64,000 bases of DNA from contig JASPKZ010007303.1 in assembly GCA_030220185.1 (NCBI GenBank), forward strand, positions 434,001 through 498,000, in the 5' to 3' direction. How positions within the stretch are numbered: the first letter of the stretch is position 1; each line of letters begins with the position of its first letter. Below are positions 21,477 through 31,439 of this stretch, one piece after another. The notes below the pieces were generated by a model. It was not told the origin of the DNA, made no database searches, and worked only from the letters and a program-made list of their open reading frames with translations. The stretch is from Diploptera punctata. Its lineage: Eukaryota; Arthropoda; Insecta; Blattodea; Blaberidae. The position numbers and the translations under genes were made by a program.

Positions 21477-21748
21477 GAACAGTTAAGTCTCATAGATTGT
21501 GGTGGGCAGGGCATGTGGCACGAATGGGGAATGAAAGACTTGCATGGAAGCTTCTTGTAGGAAAACCAGAGGAAAACGCCCAGTTGGTAGACCAAGAATG
21601 AGGTGGGAGAATAACTAACTATGATTTGAGGGAAGTAGATCATACAGGGAATGATTGGAAAACATTAACTCAGGATAGGGATGTATGGAGAGCTTATGTC
21701 CGCGCGGCCATGAACCTATGGGTTCGGTAGTGTCAGTGAGTTAGTTAG
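21477..21748 (+). mobile_element. RTE-A 3' fragment with 15-bp target duplication
   Basis: 5'-truncated RTE-A (AGGGCATGTGGCACGAATGG to GTGTCAGTGAGTTAGTTAG). TTAGGACTTAAATTA at 21462-21476 is repeated at 21749-21763. The insertion lies in the left arm of the fold-back element. Clean duplication and a (TTAG)n tail support target-primed reverse transcription. Confidence 0.92.
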
Positions 21749-21954
21749 TTAGGACTTAAATTACGTTATAGCTTTTCATGACGCCTACCCATCATGAAAA
21801 TTGTAAGCAAAAATATATATACTTTTTTATACAATTCGCTAAAATGTAAGAAAAAGAAGTGTCTCAGTATTAAGCCATACATATGGCCAATAATAAAGTA
21901 CGTAAAGAACAGCAATTAAACGTCTTAAAACTCTCTCCAACGATCGGGCTATTT

Positions 21955-22095
21955 CAGTCTGACGCCCCGCCGGCGGGTAAGGGTCTACATGGCGAGGGAA
22001 CGTACAAGTTCGCTTTTCAGCGCTCGAGCAGCCGGAGCATCGATATAGTTTTTCAACCACGCCCCCTCCGGTGACGCGTCAGACCGAAATAACAC
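21955..22095. other. CpG- and GC-rich core of the fold-back element
   Basis: GACGCCCCGCCGGCGGG, GGCGAGGGAACGTAC, CAGCGCTCGAGCAGCCGG and CACGCCCCCTCCGGTGACGCG stand out from the AT-rich surroundings. The block is bounded by the inner inverted pair. It could be a promoter-like core or captured host DNA; no frame is convincing. Confidence 0.5.
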
Positions 22096-22699
22096 GACGT
22101 TCAGAAGAGTTTCTAAGGCATTTAATTGAATTTGACCGATGTTTAATCACGGATACGTTATAGAGCAACTCTTGTGGAACAAAAATAATTTTGAAGGTTT
22201 GCTGTGGGACAATTATTTGCCATATTTGATGGAATCTTACTGAGACACCTTTTACATTTTAGCGAATTGTGGAGAAAGTTATAGATATTTTGGCACAACA
22301 TTTTAATGATAGGTAGACTCCATAACGGTTACCATTAAACCCCGAAAAAAGTATCTACAACAATATTATGGGCCTAGTAATGCATTGGTGAAAAATTACA
22401 CTTTTTTCGTCGTTTTTATTTTTTATAAAAAGTATTGAACCGATTTTATCTGCTCAGGGCTCTTTTTTTTTTTTTTTTTTTTTTCTTTCTGAGCGCTAGA
22501 ACATATTACTTTCTATTTTCGAAACTAAGTTTTCTTCATAGCTAAAAAAAAATAAAAACTTTGCCACGTTTATGAATTTTTTGCGAAACATAAGTTTAAT
22601 GCATTGAATTCCTACGTTCTTTCTGCTTAAGTATCACGTTGGGAAAGTGGCCAGGAAATAAAAAAATATGTTTATTTATCGCTAAGTACCCTCAAATCA

Positions 22700-22880
22700 T
22701 GTACTCCATACATCCCTATCCTGAGTTATTTTTAATCATTCTCTGTAGGCCTATAATTTACCTCCCTCATCATTATCACTATCCACTTGGAAAAACTCCA
22801 TATACCCCTATCCTGAACTGTTTTTAATTCATCTCCTGTATAATTTACCTCCCTCAAATCATGGTTAATATTATATTGCC
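22700..22880 (-). mobile_element. Two adjacent RTE-A 3' scraps
   Basis: CTCCATACATCCCTATCCTGAG with TTTACCTCCCTCA, then again CTCCATATACCCCTATCCTGA with TTTACCTCCCTCAAATCATGG. A tandem pair of the same 75-85 bp RTE-A segment, both minus and decayed. Confidence 0.65.
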
Positions 22881-22924
22881 GGAAAAAAATACATCCTTTT
22901 CCCGAGCTGATTTGCAATAATTCC

Positions 22925-23160
22925 TTCTTCTTCTTCACTTCACGGGCTAGACAAATTGCCTGTTCCGCCTCACAGTTGTTCTGTTTTATCGGGGGTTTGT
23001 CCCGTTTTCCCCTGCCACAATATCATCCCATCATTTCTCCATGCTCATCTCATCCATTTCGTTTGATTTCGTTCATCTGATCCTGTGATGGTGCGTCAGG
23101 CGTGGTCGGCCTTTGTCATTCACAGACCTCTATATAAGGGGCTTCATTTCAACTCATCCC
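22925..23160 (+). mobile_element. SINE-6 copy, diverged
   Basis: GGGGGTTTGTCCCGTTTTCC, CTGCCACAATATCATCCC, TCTCCATGCTCATC and CCTGTGATGGTGCGTCAGG match the two halves of SINE-6 at 8322-8850 without the intervening SINE-1, serving as the empty-site control. Confidence 0.65.
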
Positions 23161-23394
23161 TCGACTCGACCCTGAGTTGGACACAAGTTGATATTTATTT
23201 ATACCATTTTATGAATATGTCTTCCATTAAAATAGCGTTTAAATGCGTAGGCCTATATAATTTATAAATATTCCTTTAGTATAGTGTATACGTTTATTAC
23301 ATTTATATTGGGTCCATATACTTGAACTTGAGATTATGTTCTGAAGGTCCCGTATTCAAATCCCAGTTTCAACCAATCTGATTTTTCCCTTGCA

Positions 23395-24215
23395 ACCACG
23401 TGCAGTAGTTAACTGACTTATGCCGCATTCTATACATCATATTACACAACCGTGTCGGTTTTGGGTTAGTGGCCAGCTGATAGTATCACATGTGTCATTT
23501 TCGGACGTGGACGATCATCCAACTAGTATAGGGGTGATATATGATCAGCATTTCGAGATCCCAATTTATTAGAACTGGTTTCTTCAACCTGAAAACGTTA
23601 CTTGTTGTAGCACCCAAATTCCTCATGATGCTAGATGGACTTCAGACTCATAATGACTGAAATTATATGACAAATTTTATTTTTGCATGAGGACTCGAAC
23701 GCATGTACTCTCACTTTAAGGGAGGAAAGGATATTACGAGTATTTTAGAATAAAGTTGTTACGAAAATTTTTGTACCAAAGAGAGATGAACAAACAGACT
23801 GGTGAATGGAGAAGACTACATAACAATGAACTACATGGTCTTTATAGGAAGCCAGATAAAATAAGAATAGTTAAGTCTCGTAGACTGCAATGGGCAGGAC
23901 TGTGGCACGAATGGGGAATGAAAGACGTGCGTGGAAGCTTCTTGCAGGAAAATCAGAGGAAAAACGCCCAGTTGGTAGACCAAGAATGAGGTGGGAGAAT
24001 AACATTAACTATGATTTGAGATAAGTAGATTATACAGGAAATAATTGGAAAACATTAGCTCAGGAAAGAGATGTATGAAAAGCTTATGTCTGCGCGGCCA
24101 TGAACCTACGGGGTCGATAGTCCAGTGAGTTAGTTATTTATGGGGACTCGAACGAGCGCATGTCTTAAAGCTCTATGCAAAGACCTTTGACCGATCGACT
24201 TCTGCGCGGGCAATA
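23395..24215 (-). mobile_element. SINE-4 copy split by RTE-A
   Basis: Outer parts 23395-23711 (ATCATCCAACTAGTATAGGGGT, TTCTTCAACCTGAAAACG, TTGTTGTAGCACCCAAATTC) and 24133-24215 (ATGGGGACTCGAACGAGCGC, then the tRNA-like head). GGACTCGAACG..GCATGT occurs on both sides of the RTE-A, a target duplication of about 20 bp with later changes. Confidence 0.72.
23712..24132 (+). pseudogene. RTE-A 3' fragment
   Basis: Begins in TTTAAGGGAGGAAAGG and covers KFLYQREMNKQTGEWRRLHN, then NELHGLYRKPDKIRIVKSRR and LQWAGLWHEWGMKDVRGSF (frame lost after WAG). The stop GATAAGTAG replaces the usual EVDY. It ends CCAGTGAGTTAGTTA. Confidence 0.85.
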
Positions 24216-24246
24216 TAAATTTTAACTTCATATTAATCTCCACGGG

Positions 24247-24565
24247 GTACGCCCCGCCGTAGCACAGTTGGTTAAGGCAATTCGCTACAAGCCGATAGAT
24301 CGAGGATTCGAATCCCGGTGGGGACAGGATTTTTAATGAGACCCAAACTTTTTGGTGGCACTATTGCCCTGGTGTCGACTTAGCCTCTAATGTGAAGGAG
24401 AACCAGACGCTTGTTCTGTGGATGAAAGCTATCGTCACGCAAAGCTGACAACCCGGCTGACATCAAGTACCGAGCCTAAAAAAAAAATTAAAAAAAATGG
24501 GAGCCTTAAATTCCTACTATCCCAAATGTCTGTTACGGCCTATAGTAGATACACTTTACCTTTAT
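24247..24565 (+). mobile_element. SINE-1 copy, diverged
   Basis: CGCCCCGCCGTAGCACAGTTGG head, B box GGATTCGAATCC, GACCCAAACTTTTTGGTGGC body and a CTACTATCCCAAATGTCTG tail. The head differs more from the consensus than in other copies, so this is an older or separate subfamily. Confidence 0.8.
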
Positions 24566-24624
24566 TTTTCTCCGCATTTGAGATATTTTTCAATTTTCTT
24601 AATGAAATGAGTTGCTACTAATTA

Positions 24625-25218
24625 GGGCTAGGATTTTTATGTAATAAAAGATAAGATTGCAATGCAGACAGTATATATTATTCAACTGTTTGTGTGTGAA
24701 ACCAAAACAAAAGACAGAAGTCTAACTTCTCATTATACTATTTAACTGTGAAACAAAAAACAAAAGATAGTCATAAGTCTAACTTCTTATTATACTACTC
24801 AACTGTTTGTGTGTGAAACAAAAACGAAAGATAGTCATAAGTCTAACATCTTATTATACTACTCAACTCTTTGTGTGTGAAACAAAAACAAAAGATAGTC
24901 TTAAGTCTAACTTATTATACTACTCAACTGTTTGTGTGTGAAATAAAAACAAAATATAGTCATAAGTCTAACTTCTTATTATACTACTCAACTGTTTATG
25001 TGTGAAACAAAAACAAAAGATAGTCATAAGTCTAATTTCTTATTATACTACTCAACTGTTTGTGTGTGAAACAAAAACAAAAGATACTCATAAGTCTAAC
25101 TTCTTATTATACTACTCAACTGTTTTTGTGTGAAACAAAAACAAAAGATAGTCATAAGTCTAACTTTTCGTTATACTATGTTGCAATCTTAACTTTTAGT
25201 ACATAAAAATCCTAGCCC
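24625..25218. mobile_element. Inverted-repeat element enclosing a 64-bp minisatellite
   Basis: Left end GGGCTAGGATTTTTATGTAA (then AAGATTGCAA); the right end, reversed, is GGGCTAGGATTTTTATGTAC (then AAGATTGCAA): about 38-bp TIRs. TA flanks both sides (24623-24624, 25219-25220). Nearly the whole interior is about eight units of roughly 64 bp built on CAACTGTTTGTGTGTGAAAC and GATAGTCATAAGTCTAAC. No coding capacity. A MITE whose interior is a tandem array. Confidence 0.85.
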
Positions 25219-25739
25219 TACTGATAAGAATTGTAATTACATATCCACAGAATTAAGCCTCACAAAATAAGTAAAACGTTGCTACAATTTCTCTGGTAAC
25301 TTTGAACTTAATTTGGTGCAAAGGAAATAGAATGAAAGAGTTAATTTGTTTAATAGAATTACATGTGAAAGTTGCTCACACGCAGAACTTGGAATGTGGC
25401 AGAAGAGCGTTCAGACCACATCCGCTGCATTCTGAAAGCACATCTCTGTTAAATGCATAAATCACCACAATTATTCCCTGAATAGGGAGCCGCGAGCTTT
25501 AGAATACTTCCATTAGTCCGTTTCCTCTCTCGCTACAGCACAGAACTGGGAAACCAGTTCATTATTTTAAGTTCATTCATTCAGACTTTCCCACCCTGAA
25601 ATCTTGTCTAGAATTTGTTTCGCTATCCAAATAACACGGTGATGACAAGAATTCTAATTATTTTTCTTCAAGCCTGTTCTATTCTCTAACCAACGTTACT
25701 GCGGTCTTTCCAAATATCTCTTTGCTTCAGGTTTTATCA

Positions 25740-25749
25740 AATATATATA

Positions 25750-25786
<37 letters not shown>
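25740..25786. repeat. (TA)n microsatellite
   Basis: Directly abuts the 3' side of the minus-oriented RTE-E fragment. Confidence 0.85.
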
Positions 25787-25788
<2 letters not shown>

Positions 25789-25925
25789 AAGTTATTTTAG
25801 GAATACGACTGAAGCTCATTCTTTCTAGGTGTTCAATCCATTGATCTCTATAACGATGAATCCTTTCCTCTAATGATATTAACACATCATTTAATTTATC
25901 AGTTCGTTGGTAAGGCAATTTTTTT
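25787..25925 (-). pseudogene. RTE-E 3' fragment
   Basis: The minus frame gives YQRTDKLNDVLISLEERIHR, YRDQWIEHLERMSFSRIPKI. Same family as 11880-12205. Only about 45 residues, ending in the (TA)n tract. Confidence 0.75.
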
Positions 25926-25990
25926 CTAAATTAATGTATATAATAAAGTCGCAATTCTCGGTAGACTTTGAAAACATCTATACATCATCA

Positions 25991-26525
25991 CACTGAGCAA
26001 TAACTTTTTTTTTTGTCTCAGAAAGAAAAATATGCAATTCTGATAGTATTTTTTCTCCTGAATTCAAATATGATACCGGTTTTTCTCATCACGCAAGGTT
26101 TTCGAGAGACAGGAATTTATAATTTCAAACACTTTAATATTTTCTACATTCGTAATTACACAATATTCGAACATTCGGACTCACCTAGAAAGTAAGAAAT
26201 AACGATTTTTTTCTATACTTCGCCTGTGGAGCATCGCTCTTGATGGACCAACAATAATCGGCCAGTATATTAGGATTCCATTTGCCTTGATATCGCTTTT
26301 CCATAGCTGAAACCATTTGAGTTAGCTCATTTGGTTTTATTTCACAATGGACAAATGGACGAAAAAATGTTTATTAAAAATAATTATTTAAATCCACTAA
26401 TTGAAATTGAAATAAAAAACTGTGGGTGATGGAGAAATTCCGAATACATATTTGAAAACACGACAAAAAAACTGAATTAAGTATAACTATTGGTACTCAT
26501 GAGACAAAATTCATGTTGACCAGTG
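25991..26525 (-). mobile_element. 535-bp CACTG-terminated element, copy C
   Basis: Begins CACTGAGCAATAACTTTTTT and ends CATGTTGACCAGTG. Flanks TCATCA (25985-25990) and TCATCA (26526-26531) are a target duplication of 3 or 6 bp. Same 535-bp length as copy A but opposite orientation. The minus interior (about 26160-26315) encodes MEKRYQGKWNPNILADYCW and APQAKY before a stop. About 40 bp at 26310-26350 differ completely from copy A, an independent deletion or replacement at the same internal junction. Confidence 0.88.
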
Positions 26526-26531
26526 TCATCA

Positions 26532-26890
26532 GCCTTTCAAGTATTAGGTCTAGTGGCCTTATACGGTCACCAAATATTTCTTGAATGGTCTACCCACGGA
26601 TCGTCTTCATCGGGGAATGTAGCTGAGCATCAGTTTGGGTATTCTGGAGCGGTTCATTCGGTGAATGTGGTGTATCCAGTTCTTCCTGTAGTCATGGAGG
26701 TATTGAGATATTGATGTAAGGTTGAGTTCTTTAGCTATTTTTTCATTTATTCGATGGTCAAGAAGGCTGTAACTAGCAGTTCTTCGTAGAAATTTCGTCT
26801 CCGTAGCTGTGATATGACGTTCGTCCTAAAGTTCGAATGGTCCATGCTTCACTGCCATAACAGAGGATATTTTTCCTGGAAGGCCATAAC
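26532..26890 (-). pseudogene. RT C-terminal fragment, unclassified RTE-like
   Basis: Minus-strand pieces in shifting frames resemble CYGSEAWTIR, RRNFYEELLVTAFLTIE, TGRTGYTTF.E and the terminal DHSRNIW..RIRPLDLI, the general order of RTE-like C-termini. No close copy elsewhere in the window. Confidence 0.5.
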
Positions 26891-27147
26891 TTTAGTTTTT
26901 TTTATGAAATATTCATATTAAATTGCTGTCCTATTATGTTTCTTGAAAATTGTATTACTTTCAAGTCACCAAAAAATACATACAAAGGAATTGATTATCT
27001 GAAAAAATTAAAGGCAATTAATGAACGTTACATAGTTACTCTGCAAATAAATAAATACATAAATTCTGCCACTGCTCTGTTCGTGCTTTAGATTAACTAC
27101 GGCATATTTGTCAAATAAATGCAAAAGCAATGAACATACATACATTG

Positions 27148-27320
27148 TGTTCTGCCGAAGAGCAGGTCTTTCACTGCAAACTCAGCATTCTCCACTCTTT
27201 CTTTAACTCAGCTTTCGTTTTTTTATCCCCATACAAACCATTTCATGTTTGTAGCTTTATTAGGGATACGTAGGTGTGATAGCTTCCCGTTTCTTTCCAC
27301 ACTCCACTCTCTATTATGCA
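27148..27320 (-). mobile_element. SINE-2-like tail fragment
   Basis: CTGCCGAAGAGCAGGTCTTTC, CATTTCATGTTTGTAGCTTTA and TAGGTGTGATAGCTTCCCG correspond to the SINE-2 tail (CTGCCCGAGGGTAGGCC, GCAGCTTTACTAGGGAATTG). The sequence after 27320 is unlike SINE-2, so this is a different subfamily or a truncated copy. Confidence 0.55.
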
Positions 27321-28085
27321 TCTTAAAATCTTAAATGATCTTAAGAAGATCTCGAGGGGCCCCAACTTGGAGGTGAGGAGAGTGGATTTGGCTTAGACCC
27401 TCCGGACTTCACCGAAATTCATACCAGAGGTTAAATATCAATTCCATTAGGGTTTTTGACCAGATCAAAGACCCGGAAATCCCAATTAGACTTTATAATA
27501 TTTCATTTTTGATATTGTGGTTTAATAAAAAGTAGTCATGTACCAATGTATTTTTCATATTATTAAGGCAGGTAATTGTACTTCAATACATAGCCTATCA
27601 TTTGAAAATTTAGTTAAGTCTAAATTATATCCTGTATTATTTCCTACTTAATGATTCAATAGGAAATTTAAGAGGGCGAAAATTTAATAATTATTATTGT
27701 AAATGTCTCGATTATTACTAATACCTAGGAAGACGTTTCTTAACAGAAGATGTAATTGTGATATTAACGTTATTATGGGATAAAGGTTTACTCGTTTTCC
27801 TCCACCATTGCATTTACACAGTTAAATTCTGTTTCAGGAAAATCTATTGTTAAACTTGTTCAGACTAATATTGCACTCGTTAATATAAATTAGGCCATGA
27901 CGTAGTCTACATAAGTAAATCCTCTACTTGTGCTCGGCGTAATGCCAGAACGAGGGATGAGATGAGACGAACCTCCAATTATTATTTGAAGGTCAGTGAT
28001 ATACGAAGAAGCCGTCTGTGGCAGATGAAATGAAATGAAACAAAATTATTGTTGAAGTATGGAGAAATGTCCCCTTCACGGTATC
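27321..28085. other. Mostly unexplained stretch; possible SINE-6 tail near 27940-28080
   Basis: GATGAGATGAGACGAACC, GATGAAATGAAATGAAACA and GTATGGAGAAATG resemble the minus SINE-6 tail. The remainder holds nothing I recognise. Confidence 0.4.
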
Positions 28086-28087
28086 TT

Positions 28088-28510
28088 TAACTTGTCGTGA
28101 TGGAGTGGCTTGCGTGCTTAAATGATCCCGAGAGCTATGCCGGCGGTAGCATTGCAGCCGGTAGGGTTACCCATGCCGGACTGGTCGAAGGTGATAAGCC
28201 AGACGAAAAAAGTACCTTGTTCGAAAGAGTGACGATCTTTCACCGTAAAAATACAACCATCAAAAAAATGCAGACATGGGTTCAACTAGGGTAAAATTTT
28301 CCGGAGGTCAAATAGTCCCCAAAGGCTCAAACGTAGGGACATGTTCCTAGGAACATAGAATGTTAGAATAACATTAACTGTGATTTGAGGGAAGTAAATT
28401 ATACAGGGGATGATTGGAAAACATTGGCTCAGGATATGGATGTATGGAGAGCTTATGTCCGCGCGGCCATGAACCTATGGGTTCGATAGTGCCAGTGAGT
28501 TAGTTTTTTT
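28088..28510 (+). mobile_element. RTE-A derivative with a large internal deletion
   Basis: 28097-28365 is the RTE-A 5' end (GGAGTGGCTTGCGTGCTTAA to TTCCTAGGAACATAGAATG). At about 28367 it joins directly to the 3' end (AATAACATTAACTGTGATTT to GTGCCAGTGAGTTAG). About 2.8 kb, almost the whole endonuclease and RT, is missing. Both termini are retained, so this could be mobilised in trans by an intact RTE-A. Confidence 0.85.
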
Positions 28511-28699
28511 TAATTTTATTTAGAGCCCCACCACCACCCCCCGGGTTACCTCGGGCATAATGCCCTTATCCCCGGGTCTGCTCTATGTCCCTATATATCT
28601 TATCTTTAATGAAATACATAATAAATATACAATTCGGGTATTTGTAGTGTGTTGTTGTTACATAAAATTAAAATAAAGTGTGTTTTGTTTGTTTGTGTA

Positions 28700-28738
28700 T
28701 ATGTGTATGTGTGTGTGTGTGTGTGTGAGTGTGTGTGT

Positions 28739-28799
<61 letters not shown>
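28700..28799. repeat. (GT)n and (TAG)n microsatellites
   Basis: A GT-rich tract runs into about 20 TAG units, ending at the 3' side of the minus-oriented R1-like fragment. Confidence 0.9.
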
Positions 28800-28811
28800 A
28801 CTGGTGACGTT

Positions 28812-29392
28812 TTAACGCCTCTCTTGTCTTCGCTGGTCTTCGTCTCTTCTTAATCCCAAGACTCTTCTTGTGTACTTGGTGAGGGATTTGAAGGCTTCCT
28901 TCCCGGTCCAGAATTCTAAGACGGGCGGCCATTGTGTCTCACCGATCATGGCTGCTTCCTCCAGCTCCTGCCTGAAGACATTGCACTTGGTACATTGATA
29001 GAGCACGTGGACTACGTCGTCCTCTCCGGGCTTGAAACAATCACAGAGAGGTGAGTCGGTACGTCCTCTTACGTGCAGTTTGGAGCGGAAGAATCCATGA
29101 CCTGAAAGGATCTGTGTGGTGTAGTGGCTGGGAGTTATCCATGTAGTCTGCCATTCTTTTCTGGACTCTCGGGAAGAACTGGAATGTCTGGCGTCCATGG
29201 GGCTCCTGTTCCCATTCCAGTTGCCACTTGTCGAGGAGGTGAGAGTCGATTATTCTGCGGACGGCGTCCCTTTCATCTGGTTCGGCGTATAGGTCCGGAG
29301 TAATGATCGTTTCCTCGATGTGGACGGGAAGCCCTCTTCGGAGACAATATCGTTGAATCCTCCTCTCTATGTACAAGTCTATTGGGAATACT
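28812..29392 (-). pseudogene. R1-like retrotransposon C-terminal region
   Basis: The minus reading opens with GVFPIDLYIERRIQRYCLRR (29400-29330) and HLLDKWQLEWEQEPHGRQTF. After a frameshift between 29041 and 29198 come HYTTQILSGHGFFRSKLHVR and GRTDSPLCDCFKPGEDDVVH with VLYQCTKCNVF. SGHG.FR..L......SP.C.C....ED..H.L..C is the terminal Cys/His motif of R1/I-type elements that carry RNase H. The stop is at 28812. Upstream it is cut by the SINE-1 insertion at 29404. Confidence 0.8.
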
Positions 29393-29403
29393 CCAGCTAT
29401 GAC

Positions 29404-29708
29404 GGGGGCACGCCGTAGCGTAGTGGTTAAGGCACTGCGCTACAAGCCGGAAGGTCGAGGGTTCGAGTCCCGGTGGGGTCAGGATTTTTAAACTGACCCA
29501 AACCTTCTGGCCGGCACTATGGCCCTGGGGTCGACTCAGCCTGTAACTGAAATGAGTACCAGACGCTTGTTGTGGGGTAAAGGCGGCCGTCACGCAGGGC
29601 TGACAACCCGGCTGACATCAAGTGCCGATTGTCAAGAAAAAGTGGGAGCCTTAACCTCCTACTACCCCAAGGGCCTCCTGAGGCCTGTAGTGGGATCACT
29701 TTACCTTA
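29404..29708 (+). mobile_element. SINE-1 copy nested in the R1-like element
   Basis: Full length, with B box GGTTCGAGTCCCGG and the standard tail. CCAGCTATGAC at 29393-29403 is repeated at 29709-29719. Confidence 0.92.
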
Positions 29709-29721
29709 CCAGCTATGACAG

Positions 29722-29920
29722 TTAGTTATGGAGAAATGTCGGAATGAAGTTTTCTGTAGGGAAAAATGGGAGAAATCCCGAGAGAAACCTGACCTGTCTC
29801 TGGACGAATCCACCAGGAACCCCATATGGAATGAGCAAGATGGGAACTCGGAACCCAAAGGTGAAGGGAGTGTGTCTAAAACATTGGTGCCACAAAGCCG
29901 CCATGTTACAGTCTAAATAA
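29722..29920 (-). mobile_element. SINE-6-like copy
   Basis: TATGGAGAAATGTCGGAATG, GGGAGAAATCCCGAGAGAAAC, CTGGACGAATCCACCAGGAAC and ATGGAATGAGCAAGATGGG parallel, in reverse, the SINE-6 copy at 8340-8450 (TCTTGGTCACTCCATGTGGG, GTGGTGGACGAAAC). Confidence 0.65.
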
Positions 29921-30236
29921 GTAGTAGGGGTTTAATTACTTACTGATTCGTGAACTAAATATCTCTGAATGAAGTTATGTAATATTCTATTAATAGAAGG
30001 CATGATAAATTCTGACACATACGTGCTGGCATTATGTAGTAAATACTGCAAGTGCTGTCGATGACAGATGTTTCATATTACTTATCTCATAGTTTTTATC
30101 ATCATAGTGTGTACAGAGTGTAAATTAATTATTACGTCACCAATTTTAACTTCTTACATAGTGACCTTAGAAAAGTAGTATGATGTAGCCCTTTAGGGAA
30201 TCACGATCTATTAATAGAAATTGTTTATGACTTACT
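29921..30236. other. Stretch without recognised gene
   Basis: No supported gene or shared repeat. Confidence 0.4.
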
Positions 30237-31247
30237 AACTAATACCCGGCGTGCGCTGCTACACCTAAATAAATTATCATGTGTTTTTGCATTTAGTTGA
30301 ATAAGTAAAAGGAAAAATAAATATAAATTTATATCGTTATTATTTTAGATACCCCATGCTGATTACCCGGCGTTGCCCGGGAATCTACGCATCCCGATGT
30401 ACTTGGCATAAATGAGCTGAAAGACAAAATTCGTTATTTTGAGTTATCCATAAAAGAATACCCGCTGTGCGCTGCTATGCTTGCCCGGGAATCTACATAT
30501 CCCGATCTTCTTTTTGGCATCAATGAAAGACAAAAATGGTTATTGTGAGTTATCCTTAAAAGATAAACATATGCTGTCGCGGATTTTTCTGTAGAGTTTT
30601 TTGAGATATTCAATTCTGTGTACAATAATTTTGTGTATTTGTTATGGTTTAGGCAGCGTAAGCCATTTAAGCTTACAAAAAACATTGCGATTTTTCACGT
30701 TTTTTTCACTACAGAAGGTGATTTTTAAGGGTGAAGGGCTTGAGCATTAAAACTCTCTTATAACCTATAACCTTCCCGGGAAAATCCTGAAAATTTTGCA
30801 AAAAGCCCCATGACAATCGGATGAATGGTATGGCAGCACATGCTTGCCCGGGAATCTACTTATCCCGATCTCCTTGGCATCAATGAAAGACAAAATGGCT
30901 ATTGTGTGTTATCTGTAAAAGATAAACATATGCTGTCGCGGACTTTTTTGTAGAGGTTTTTTTGAGATATGCAATTCTGTGTACATTAATTTTGTGTATT
31001 TGTTATGGTTTAGGCAGCGTAAGCCATTTAAAGGTAAAAAAAGGGACGTTTTTAGAATACATTTTTTCACTACAAAGGGTGTTTTTTAAGGGTGTAGGAT
31101 TTGAGTATCTCAACTCTCTTATAGCCTATGTTCATCCCGGGAATCTCCTGAACATTTTGCAAAAAAAAAACCCATCACATTCGGATCAACGGTATGACCG
31201 CGTATAAAGTACGAACAAACAAACAAACATTCATTTTTATATATTAG
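30237..31247 (+). repeat. CCCGGG-rich dispersed element with internal direct repeat
   Basis: Starts TAATACCCGGCGTGCGCTGC and ends ACAAACATTCATTTTTATATATTA; the same start and end bracket the copy at 37965-38455. The core (GCCCGGGAATCTAC, ATCCCGAT, GGCATCAATGAAAGACA, TAGGCAGCGTAAGCCATTTA, ATTTTGCAAAAAGCCC) occurs twice, about 30480-30840 and 30845-31200, so this copy is an internal tandem duplication. No real frame. Class unknown. Confidence 0.75.
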
Positions 31248-31439
31248 AAGATGACATAAGTAAGTACATTCTGGTACTGACAAGTGAAGTTTAATGGAAT
31301 GAGGCAGTGTAATTTGTATTAGATTAATTTGAAATATTACGGAATCTTAGGAAACCGTATTGTTAGTAAATGATTAATAGTAAAGTAATGTGTTCGAAAT
31401 AAAAAAAAATATATAAGATTATTGACTAAACAAAATAAA

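Larger units (their letters stand above)
21264..22575. mobile_element. Large fold-back (inverted-repeat) element, split by RTE-A
   Basis: Left arm 21264-21476 plus 21764-21885; right arm about 22215-22575, reversed. Matching blocks include TGCTAGGCCCATAAT / TACTAGGCCCATAAT, GATAAAATCG near each arm's middle, AGCTAAGAAGAAAA / AGCTATGAAGAAAA and ACAATTCGCTAAAATGTAA near the inner ends. Both arms are about 330-350 bp once the 272-bp RTE-A insert is removed. A smaller inner pair, TTCAGTCTGACGC (about 21954-21966) and GCGTCAGACCGAA (about 22075-22087), lies in the core. No transposase frame seen; class unknown. Confidence 0.75.
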
